Positions 1-4,410 of a stretch of DNA of 5,134 nucleotides are shown piece after piece. The translations under genes were made by a program, and so were the position numbers. Source of the stretch: Candidatus Bathyarchaeota archaeon (lineage in GTDB: Archaea; Thermoproteota; Bathyarchaeia; RBG-16-48-13; GCA-020355125); contig DAOVAG010000076.1 in NCBI GenBank assembly GCA_030671165.1, forward strand, positions 1-5,134, written 5' to 3'. The first letter of the stretch is position 1, and every line of letters begins with the position of its first letter. The notes under the pieces are model-generated. The model worked only from the letters and a program-made list of their open reading frames with translations. It made no database searches and was not told the DNA's origin.

Positions 1-1
1 C

Positions 2-94
2 CTATTGAAATATTTTTCAAAAGAAGAAGAGGTAGAATCAAAATTTGAAGTATTTTTAGACAGTCAAGGTGAGGAAATGTTAAGAAGGGAGTGA
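2..94 (+). CDS. C-terminal end of an unidentified protein (partial)
   Basis: One plus-strand frame is open from the window edge to a TGA at 92-94; the other two plus frames stop early. It gives the last 30 residues of a protein, rich in Glu and Lys, with a tail that reads ...SQGEEMLRRE. The look is of a charged helical C-terminus, but no family can be named from so little. It is followed by a 142-base gap before the tRNA gene on the same strand. The fragment could be chance, since it is short; its open frame up to the edge and its charged composition make a real gene end more likely. Confidence 0.45.
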   Translation, partial: LLKYFSKEEEVESKFEVFLDSQGEEMLRRE

Positions 95-109
95 GAGAAA
101 TATGTTATG

Positions 110-124
110 AAACATTTGATGTTT
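110..124. repeat. Short perfect inverted repeat after the left-edge gene
   Basis: AAACAT and ATGTTT flank a 3-base spacer, forming a possible 6-bp hairpin 15 bases past the stop codon at 94. It is AT-rich and has no following T-run, so it is at best a weak 3'-end structure. The rest of 95-204 shows no supported feature. Confidence 0.25.
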
Positions 125-204
125 ACGTAGAACAGTAAACTATTTGTAAATGAATATTTATACCAATTTCAGCATTAAAGGTTTAGATAGTTGGGTGATA
201 TTAG

Positions 205-217
205 AAAAATAAAATAT
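205..217 (+). promoter_or_regulatory. Probable TATA box of the tRNA-Gly gene
   Basis: An A/T-only run (AAAAATAAAATAT) lies about 20-32 bases before the first base of the tRNA, the distance expected of an archaeal TATA box serving a tRNA gene with a very short leader. No clear BRE is seen. The call rests on position and composition only. Confidence 0.4.
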
Positions 218-269
218 GAGAAATGTAGATAGTGTAGCGGCCGTGGTCTAGCCTGGTTTTAGGACCCCA

Positions 270-286
270 AGCTATATAGCGGGTAA
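270..286 (+). other. tRNA intron 1, noncanonical, in the anticodon stem (29/30)
   Basis: The intron is 17 nt. Its boundary is ambiguous by one base, because A269 and A286 are interchangeable. In the precursor, CCC (266-268) pairs with GGG (281-283), a 2-base AA bulge (269-270) lies on the 5' side, GCT (271-273) pairs with AGC (278-280) around an ATAT loop, and TAA (284-286) forms the 3' bulge. This is a relaxed bulge-helix-bulge with only 3 bp in the central helix. The splice position is inferred from the perfect CCAGC/GCTGG stem restored after removal. Confidence 0.72.
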
Positions 287-294
287 GCCTTCCA

Positions 295-343
295 AAGTGG
301 GTTAAGACTCAAGTTTTTCTTGAAATATCAACTTGCTTAAGAG
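295..343 (+). other. tRNA intron 2, canonical position 37/38
   Basis: The intron is 49 nt. The geometry fits an archaeal splicing-endonuclease site. The outer helix is the anticodon stem. The central helix is CTTC (289-292) against TAAG (338-341), with one C-T mismatch. The 5' bulge is 293-295, cut after A294; the 3' bulge is 342-344, cut before A344. The inner helix is 296-303 with 330-337, including several G-T pairs. A further hairpin TCAAG/CTTGA (309-313/319-323) lies inside the intron. No protein is encoded in it. Confidence 0.75.
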
Positions 344-489
344 AGCTGGTGATCCCGGGTTCAAATCCCGGCGGCCGCACCAAAAAATTCTTTTCCATAG
401 TGGTGATCATCTGTTGTACTCGGAGAGCATGTCAAATATTTGAAGTAACAGAAAGACTATTTTACATCTAAAGGAAGTAGAAGTGATGA

Positions 490-503
490 GTATAGCGTTA
501 TAC
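490..503. repeat. Inverted repeat spanning the stop of the RHH gene
   Basis: GTATA and TATAC flank the 4-base spacer GCGT, giving a 5-bp hairpin that overlaps the TAA stop (498-500). It lacks a T-run on the minus strand, so a terminator role is doubtful. Between the tRNA end and this point (383-489) no other feature is supported. Confidence 0.25.
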
Positions 504-689
504 TTTGGGTGTTTTGAAGACCATCGATAGAAGATTCTCGTTTTTTAATTCCTTTATTATTAGTTTCCTTAACCATTCTGAGGTTGTAATTCCCTCACGC
601 GAAGCTTGTTGAGTGACAATTTCTCTGATACGAGTAGTTACTTTTGTAGATATGAGAGATGTCTTGATTTCTCCGTCTATCTTCGGCAT
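498..689 (-). CDS. Small ribbon-helix-helix (CopG/Arc-type) DNA-binding protein
   Basis: A 63-residue protein with the layout of the ribbon-helix-helix fold: a short strand (about residues 11-17, LISTKVT), helix A (18-31), a turn with Gly33 followed by I-T-T-S, then helix B from about 36 to 48 (SEWLRKLIIKEL). Proteins of this fold dimerise, and the paired strands enter the DNA major groove, usually at short inverted or direct repeats; many repress their own operon. The ATG start has a strong ribosome site, AAGGAGAT (696-703), 6 bases upstream. It lies 37 bases after the stop of the KaiC-like gene on the same strand, so the two are probably co-transcribed. The last 15 residues look unstructured. 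The fold assignment comes from pattern alone; target and effector are unknown. Confidence 0.85.
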   Translation of the reverse strand: MPKIDGEIKTSLISTKVTTRIREIVTQQASREGITTSEWLRKLIIKELKNENLLSMVFKTPKV

Positions 690-726
690 ATAAATATCTC
701 CTTGTTAAAGAGTATACGTTTATGCC

Positions 727-1410
727 TTATCTTCTTTTCTCATTGATCTGAATGCCATCGTCTGTAATCTCGTATACAATTGTTTTTTTAGAGTGATTGG
801 TCGTCCTCATCTTTAGTATTCGCATGGTTCGTTTTAGATCACCATCTTCAAAGTCTGTTAGCATTAAGATTAAGCCATCTACTATGAATTCTTCAACACT
901 AGACCCGATTTTTTGAGAACCCCAAGGAACATCTGAGATCATAATTGTTGTACATCCTACTTGTTTTAGGAATCTATAGAGTAAATGAATTAGAAATCGC
1001 ACATCAGCAGGTTTCTCCAAGGGTAGTGTAAGGGCTGTAATAGAATCAATGACTAGTCTATTAGCGTCAACATCTTTGATCGTTTCTAAGATCCTATTCA
1101 AATTACCTTGAATCCCCATCTCCTTGGTCGTAGATAAGTCTAAAATTTTAATCAGACCTTCAGATTCAAGTCTCTCATAGTCCCATCCAAACCTCAACAA
1201 ATTGCGAAGGAGTGAGACTCGTGTTTCAGAAAAAGAGACATAAACACCAGTCTCAGAATCTCTTGTTGCACCTTCATATAAAAATTGAGCTGCGAAAATC
1301 GATTTTCCAGAGCCAGGATTACCTGCCAAGAGAATAATGCTCTCTTGTGAGAACCCATTCTCTATAAATTCATCAAATTCCGGAATATATGTGGGCACTC
1401 TTGGAAGCAG
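727..1410 (-). CDS. Single-domain KaiC/RAD55-like RecA-fold ATPase
   Basis: This is a one-domain member of the archaeal KaiC-like ATPase family. Counting from the internal GTG at 1396-1398, it has Walker A GNPGSGKS (26-33), the catalytic-glutamate segment VSFSE (Glu58, where circadian KaiC has two glutamates), Walker B LVIDS (115-119), the family signature EEFIVDG (169-175) and the ATP-contacting K-x-R-x-x-x-H set (Lys196, Arg198, His202). There is no second ATPase domain, so this is not a clock KaiC; family members are linked to signalling, motility or repair, and the role here is unknown. The start is uncertain. GTG has no ribosome site, whereas CTG at 1408-1410 follows AGAGGGAT and keeps an Arg that family members usually have before V/I-P/S-T. 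I prefer CTG (227 aa). An ATG at 1427-1429 lies in another frame. The gene is followed by the RHH gene. Confidence 0.93.
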   Translation of the reverse strand: MLPRVPTYIPEFDEFIENGFSQESIILLAGNPGSGKSIFAAQFLYEGATRDSETGVYVSFSETRVSLLRNLLRFGWDYERLESEGLIKILDLSTTKEMGIQGNLNRILETIKDVDANRLVIDSITALTLPLEKPADVRFLIHLLYRFLKQVGCTTIMISDVPWGSQKIGSSVEEFIVDGLILMLTDFEDGDLKRTMRILKMRTTNHSKKTIVYEITDDGIQINEKRR

Positions 1411-1414
1411 TCTT

Positions 1415-1422
1415 ATCCCTCT
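1415..1422 (-). promoter_or_regulatory. Ribosome binding site supporting a CTG start
   Basis: On the minus strand AGAGGGAT lies here. Its GAGG core (1418-1421) is 7 bases before CTG 1408-1410 but about 19 bases before the GTG at 1396-1398, which is too far for that start. Confidence 0.5.
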
Positions 1423-1427
1423 TTTTC

Positions 1428-1522
1428 ATGATAGTTTAACTTGAATATTGTATGTTAATTAGAGATTTAAGTAATTTATCACTAAATAACTATGATAAGT
1501 AATAAATTGTTTTAAATGATAA
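1428..1522. promoter_or_regulatory. Repeated ATGATA words upstream of the KaiC-like/RHH operon
   Basis: The gap between the dehydrogenase stop and the KaiC-like start is very AT-rich. Read on the plus strand, ATGATA occurs at 1428-1433, 1492-1497 and 1516-1521; the last two sit in similar contexts (ATGATAAGTAA and ATGATAATTAA) exactly 24 bases apart. TTATCA (1476-1481) and TGATAA (1493-1498) form an inverted repeat with an 11-base spacer. Repeats of this size are typical of RHH-protein operators, and an RHH protein is encoded in the operon downstream. TATA-like stretches on the minus strand (around 1464-1476) could be the promoter. The low sequence complexity makes chance repeats likely enough to keep confidence low. 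Confidence 0.35.
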
Positions 1523-1559
1523 TTAAGTATTAGTTTCTTTAAGATTTGGAAGATTTCTA

Positions 1560-2330
1560 TTATAATTTTTTATGGCGCTCTATACTGGTTTCGTTGATTT
1601 TATTAACCAGTTTATAGACTTCGTTTAGATCTTCTTTTACTAGTTCCATGTTTGGAAGGATACAATGTCCGCCTATACCTAGGGGGTCCGCATAAAGCTT
1701 GTTGGACCCTTTTGAGCCAGCAGGTGGTCGATTTCCTAGATATTGATGTATTTGGTCGGCGAACATCCACATTTCATCATAATCAATATCATATTTCATG
1801 GCAATCTCTTCAGTTTTCATAGCGTATGCTATCAGAACTCCAAAGTAGGTAGTATCGCAGAGTATTTTAGCGAACTCCAAAGTATGTGGCGTCTCCGCCT
1901 GATAGCCGATAATTGCCATATCGGAGAGGAGTTGTTTAAATAAACTGCAGTCGCTTCGATAAGAAGCATAAAATTTATCATACCTGCCCAAGTCAAATTC
2001 CATACGTGCATGAACACCACGAATGGGACTGTACAGAACTTGCAATTCACGTGGAATCCTTTTATCCTGATCAATCTTCTTCGTCGTGAAAGGTTTAACA
2101 GTTGAGTGAATAATCAGCATCTTCGGATTATATTTCAAGACTTGATTTACTAAAATGTCTACATAATTATCATTATATGGAATACAACTATGTAGCATTC
2201 CAACGGTTTCACCGTTCCACTTGCCCTTACATTTTTCCGGGAGTATATCTACACCCACAACTTCCCTTACCTTGGATACAAGATTAAACCAAGGAAGCCC
2301 GATTTCCCCTAAACCTAGGATAATGTCCAG
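1560..2330 (-). CDS. Short nucleotide-sugar (UDP-sugar/GDP-mannose type) dehydrogenase
   Basis: This NAD-dependent enzyme belongs to the UDP-glucose/GDP-mannose dehydrogenase family, which oxidises a sugar C6 alcohol to a carboxylate. From the CTG at 2328-2330 (256 aa) it shows the Rossmann motif GLGEIG (6-11), an IPY segment, HST (75-77), SPIRGVH (101-107), the central helix with the family lysine in EFAK (Lys155), and GIGGHC (218-223) with Cys223 in the place of the catalytic cysteine. It ends soon after, so the C-terminal UDP-binding domain of full-length enzymes (about 400-440 aa) is missing. A GTG at 2256-2258 would cut off the Rossmann motif. Upstream in frame, a TAA at 2331-2333 follows a 6-codon ATG frame, so either CTG is the start or the 5' end is damaged. 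It follows the Gfo/Idh/MocA gene by 44 bases, suggesting one operon for sugar-nucleotide synthesis. The substrate cannot be read from sequence. Confidence 0.85.
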   Translation of the reverse strand: MDIILGLGEIGLPWFNLVSKVREVVGVDILPEKCKGKWNGETVGMLHSCIPYNDNYVDILVNQVLKYNPKMLIIHSTVKPFTTKKIDQDKRIPRELQVLYSPIRGVHARMEFDLGRYDKFYASYRSDCSLFKQLLSDMAIIGYQAETPHTLEFAKILCDTTYFGVLIAYAMKTEEIAMKYDIDYDEMWMFADQIHQYLGNRPPAGSKGSNKLYADPLGIGGHCILPNMELVKEDLNEVYKLVNKINETSIERHKKL

Positions 2331-2351
2331 TTACTTCACTTCCAAAATCAT
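2331..2351 (-). other. Six-codon leader frame ending at the dehydrogenase CTG
   Basis: ATG ATT TTG GAA GTG AAG TAA is in frame with the dehydrogenase and its stop abuts the CTG. It has no ribosome site of its own. It may be the remnant of a longer N-terminus broken by the TAA, a coupling leader, or simply untranslated. Confidence 0.35.
2336..2343 (-). promoter_or_regulatory. Ribosome binding site placing the dehydrogenase start at CTG
   Basis: GGAAGTGA on the minus strand matches the archaeal consensus GGAGGTGA at 7 of 8 bases and ends 5 bases before CTG 2328-2330. The stop TAA (2331-2333) lies between site and start. Confidence 0.6.
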
Positions 2352-2374
2352 TAATTTTTCTGCAGTTTAATTAT

Positions 2375-3328
2375 TCATAAATCCTCAATTTTTTCAGGTC
2401 GATGAGACCTAGTGGATTTCAATGCAGCCTCACATACTTGGAGTGCTTTCAATCCATCTTCTCCGGTAGGGATAGGAGGTTTATCGTTTAATATCGAGTT
2501 TATGAAGTGTTCAAGTTCTAAGTGTAATGGTTCATGTGAATCGATGAAGGGGGTATAGCTTCCCTGTTTATTCTCTACCGTAATCTCTTGAGGAATATAT
2601 TCAATGTTGAGTGTTCCTTCTGTACCAGTGACTATAAGTCTTCTAATTTTTCGCGGTGTGAGCCAATTCGTTTCAATGAAAGCGTTTTTGTTCCCCGTGA
2701 ACCGAATGATAATGTTAGCATAGTCTTCAAATTTATGAGCTATACTACCTGCAACAGCGTATACATCTTGTATAGGTTCTTTCTTGAAGAGTTGCAACGT
2801 AATGTCGATGTCATGTATCGCTAAATCTTTAATGATGCCAACGTCACCTATCCGTCGAGGTCTTCTTGAGACCCTACGGGCGTGAGCAAGAATTACTTCA
2901 CCTATCTCATTGGATGAGACGACGTTTATTGCTGCTGTAACGGCTGGGTTGAATCGTTCTACAAAGCCTATCATGAGATATCTATGGTTTTGATTTGCTG
3001 AAGAGATTATTTTATTTGCTTCTTCAATAGAATTAGCCATGGGTTTTTCTACTAGCGTATGTTTACCAGCAGCTAACGCATTTAACGTAATGTCAGCATG
3101 TGAGATAGTGGGTGTACAAATAGATACAGCTTCAATATCACTCCTCTCAAATATTTTATCTGAGCGGAGATACCAATCAACGCCATATTTTTCACCTATC
3201 GTCCTCGCCACATATTCGTCAACGTCACTTACAGCTTTAAGATCAGAACAGTTGAGTTCACTGTAAACACGAGCGTGATTTTTACCCCATGATCCACAGC
3301 CTATAACACCGACGCCTAATTTCTTCAT
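2375..3328 (-). CDS. Gfo/Idh/MocA-family oxidoreductase, probable UDP-N-acetylglucosamine 3-dehydrogenase
   Basis: A complete 317-residue NAD(P)-dependent sugar oxidoreductase. The N-terminal Rossmann domain carries GCGSWG (10-15) and the EKP motif (94-96), whose lysine is catalytic in the family. The C-terminal domain contains D-L-A-I-H-D-I-D (168-175), with His172 in the usual catalytic position. The segment around VGIIKDLAIHDIDI resembles archaeal and WbpB-like enzymes that oxidise C3 of UDP-GlcNAc or its uronate on the way to 2,3-diamino sugars used in N-glycans. The family call is firm and the substrate is inferred. The aminotransferase and acetyltransferase of that route are not in the window, but the next gene is a nucleotide-sugar dehydrogenase, which fits. 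The ATG start has GGTGGA (3335-3340) 6 bases upstream. The gene begins 44 bases after the membrane-protein stop. Confidence 0.95.
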   Translation of the reverse strand: MKKLGVGVIGCGSWGKNHARVYSELNCSDLKAVSDVDEYVARTIGEKYGVDWYLRSDKIFERSDIEAVSICTPTISHADITLNALAAGKHTLVEKPMANSIEEANKIISSANQNHRYLMIGFVERFNPAVTAAINVVSSNEIGEVILAHARRVSRRPRRIGDVGIIKDLAIHDIDITLQLFKKEPIQDVYAVAGSIAHKFEDYANIIIRFTGNKNAFIETNWLTPRKIRRLIVTGTEGTLNIEYIPQEITVENKQGSYTPFIDSHEPLHLELEHFINSILNDKPPIPTGEDGLKALQVCEAALKSTRSHRPEKIEDL

Positions 3329-3376
3329 GTCAATTCCACCAAGATAAGTTACAATTAAGTTATCGATAATATTTAC
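3329..3376 (-). promoter_or_regulatory. Possible promoter before the sugar oxidoreductase gene
   Basis: On the minus strand an AT-rich element AGTAAATATTATC (about 3364-3376) overlaps the end of the membrane-protein gene. It is roughly 35-45 bases before the ATG, which would leave a short leader carrying the ribosome site. It may let the two sugar genes be expressed apart from the membrane pair. Position and composition are the only support. Confidence 0.3.
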
Positions 3377-3828
3377 TTTTTGAACATACCCTGTTTATAA
3401 TTCAGGATTGAATGAATCACTCTTAGAAATGTTGTCAAGATGGTAAAATAAACGAACACCCTCAAATCAATCGTGACGATGTTAGAGATACCACTGATCT
3501 CAAATGATATTACGGTTATACCGAGAGCCTCAATATTTCCAAAGCCAAGCCCAAAAAATGTGATCACTAACCAGAAGATGTTAGATGAGAGTGATATCAG
3601 TAAATGTGAAAGGGAAGTTTCTTCCATGAAACCCTTCAGAAATGTTAAAAATGACATTGCTAGTCCTAACAATGCAAATTTGGTCAACAAATCGTTTAAG
3701 TTTAATCCTTGGAGAGCAAGGACGTTCATTATTTCTGAGGGTATTATCTGTAGAATAATTAGAGGGGACACTGTGAAGACAATAAATGTGATAAACACAT
3801 GCAATATCGTCTTTATATTGAATCTCAG
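3373..3828 (-). CDS. Small multi-pass membrane protein, unknown function
   Basis: A hydrophobic protein of 151 residues if it starts at CTG 3826-3828. The sequence then opens with a short basic N-terminus (RFNIKTIL) and has about four membrane helices. Counted from the TTG at 3802-3804 (143 aa), these lie near residues 1-21, 38-58, 64-89 and 111-133; a moderately hydrophobic stretch lies between the last two. The CTG overlaps the stop of the upstream gene as CTGA, and AGGAGGCGGTGA sits just before it, so the two are translationally coupled. TTG 3804 and GTG 3798 have no ribosome site. I do not recognise the family. Coupling to a membrane-anchored beta-rich protein suggests that the two act together at the cell envelope, perhaps as an assembly or anchoring pair; this is inference. 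Confidence 0.75.
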   Translation of the reverse strand: MRFNIKTILHVFITFIVFTVSPLIILQIIPSEIMNVLALQGLNLNDLLTKFALLGLAMSFLTFLKGFMEETSLSHLLISLSSNIFWLVITFFGLGFGNIEALGITVISFEISGISNIVTIDLRVFVYFTILTTFLRVIHSILNYKQGMFKK

Positions 3829-4289
3829 TTTTCACCGCCTCCTGTTATCATCATTTTATTTGTAAATCCAACTAGGTCTCCAAGCGTTTTCAAAGTTAAA
3901 GTAATCTCAAGAGATCCAATATTGTTTTCAAGATTGATACTCCAAGCTATCTCTGTTGGAATTAGAAGTTTAATGGCAAATGGGGATGTATCGCCAGCGT
4001 TGAGATTCAGTGAGGTTGAATTCTTGGCTATGTTTTGTCCATCACTATTTAAAACTGCTACCTCAAAGAATAGGGAAACATCTAAGAATGCATTATTCGT
4101 GAGATTTCCATCTAGAATAACAAATAGGTCTCCTGTGGACTCGTCAATGTTGAACGCAAAATTAAAGGTCTCAGTTGAGATAGCAAATAATGAGACCGTG
4201 AAGATTGTGTGTAAACTTAACCCTAAAAAGAATAAAGAAAACAGTTGACATAGGAGTATTGCAATTTTGAGCAATTTGGTCTTATTCAA
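3825..4289 (-). CDS. Membrane-anchored or secreted beta-rich protein, unknown function
   Basis: A 154-residue protein starting at TTG 4287-4289; the only other in-frame codons before an upstream TAG are CTC and CTT. The N-terminus is basic (NKTKLLK) and followed by a hydrophobic stretch (about 8-36), which is a signal anchor or signal peptide. The rest alternates polar and hydrophobic residues in the way of a beta-sandwich (for example FNFAFNI, LFVIL, VSLFFEVAVL, LEITLTL), and two N-glycosylation sequons (N62-L-T, N90-S-T) fall on the presumed outer side. The fold resembles LEA14/CARDB-like sandwich domains in pattern only; no family is claimed. It ends in GGGEN, and its TGA overlaps the start of the membrane-protein gene. 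It is first of the minus-strand block and divergent from the aminopeptidase gene. Confidence 0.75.
   Translation of the reverse strand: MNKTKLLKIAILLCQLFSLFFLGLSLHTIFTVSLFAISTETFNFAFNIDESTGDLFVILDGNLTNNAFLDVSLFFEVAVLNSDGQNIAKNSTSLNLNAGDTSPFAIKLLIPTEIAWSINLENNIGSLEITLTLKTLGDLVGFTNKMMITGGGEN
3832..3843 (-). promoter_or_regulatory. Strong ribosome site inside the preceding gene, supporting a CTG start
   Basis: The minus strand reads AGGAGGCGGTGA here. AGGAGG occupies 3838-3843, and GGCGGTGA (3832-3839) matches GGAGGTGA at 7 of 8 bases and ends 3 bases before CTG 3826-3828. It is about 28 bases before the TTG at 3804, too far to serve it. Confidence 0.65.
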
Positions 4290-4380
4290 AAGGAGCTACC
4301 ACATTAATTGCAGTGATTTCGCATTTACATCGAACCGAATTTTAGAATATATAATAACATAAGTAGTGTTTATATTTCTA
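4290..4380. promoter_or_regulatory. Divergent promoter region
   Basis: This 91-base gap separates the minus-strand TTG start at 4289 from the plus-strand leader at 4381. Its centre has AGAATATATAATA (4344-4356), a near-symmetrical TATA-type element readable on both strands. For the plus strand it predicts transcription starting about 4372-4380, just before ATG 4381. For the minus strand it predicts a start near 4320, leaving a leader of about 30 bases. CGAACCGAA (4331-4339) could contribute a BRE. A second AT-rich word, TTTATATTT, lies at 4369-4377. Confidence 0.5.
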
Positions 4381-4410
4381 ATGGCTGAGAAGAAGAGGGT
4401 TAACGATTGA
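4381..4410 (+). other. Nine-codon leader ORF overlapping the aminopeptidase start
   Basis: ATG to TGA encodes MAEKKRVND. The TGA (4408-4410) overlaps the TTG start at 4407-4409 as TTGA. The ribosome site for that TTG, GAGGG (4395-4399), lies inside this ORF. It sits at the predicted transcript 5' end, so it could be read leaderless. Alternatives are an untranslated chance ORF, or the true N-terminus separated by a frameshift. Confidence 0.35.

Larger units (their letters stand above)
237..382 (+). tRNA. tRNA-Gly (anticodon UCC) with two introns
   Basis: The ends form a perfect 7-bp acceptor stem (237-243 GCGGCCG with 372-378 CGGCCGC), discriminator A379 and encoded CCA 380-382. The T arm is 355-359/367-371 around a TTCAAAT loop. 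The D stem is 246-249/262-265, one pair being G-T. Between D stem and T arm there is far too much sequence for a plain tRNA. Removing 270-286 and 295-343 joins CCA to GC, giving an anticodon stem CCAGC that pairs perfectly with GCTGG (345-349). The loop becomes CTTCCAA with anticodon TCC at 291-293, followed by a 5-base variable region (350-354). The mature product would be 80 nt including CCA. GCGGCCG acceptor stems are typical of archaeal tRNA-Gly. A T-rich stretch (388-395) just downstream may end transcription. Confidence 0.9.

Noticed and set aside
284..339. TAAGC/GCTTA as the anticodon stem of a single-intron tRNA
   Set aside because: It pairs well, but leaves 18 bases between D stem and anticodon stem and a 15-base variable region, which no tRNA-Gly has. 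The two-intron model restores normal spacing everywhere.
486..530. Plus-strand ATG mini-ORF of 14 codons opposite the end of the RHH gene
   Set aside because: It is very short, lies mostly antisense to a convincing gene, has no recognisable peptide and no promoter.
1743..1943. Plus-strand 66-codon open frame
   Set aside because: It is antisense to the dehydrogenase, whose motifs are clear; the translated peptide has no recognisable features.
1832..2074. Minus-strand 80-codon open frame
   Set aside because: It is another frame of the dehydrogenase gene with no motif of its own.
2588..3266. Plus-strand open frames opposite the Gfo/Idh/MocA gene
   Set aside because: They are shadows of a complete, motif-rich gene.
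3473..4248. Plus-strand frames of 130 and 149 codons opposite the membrane pair
   Set aside because: The minus-strand reading gives a signal anchor, membrane helices and ribosome sites; the plus-strand products show none of these.
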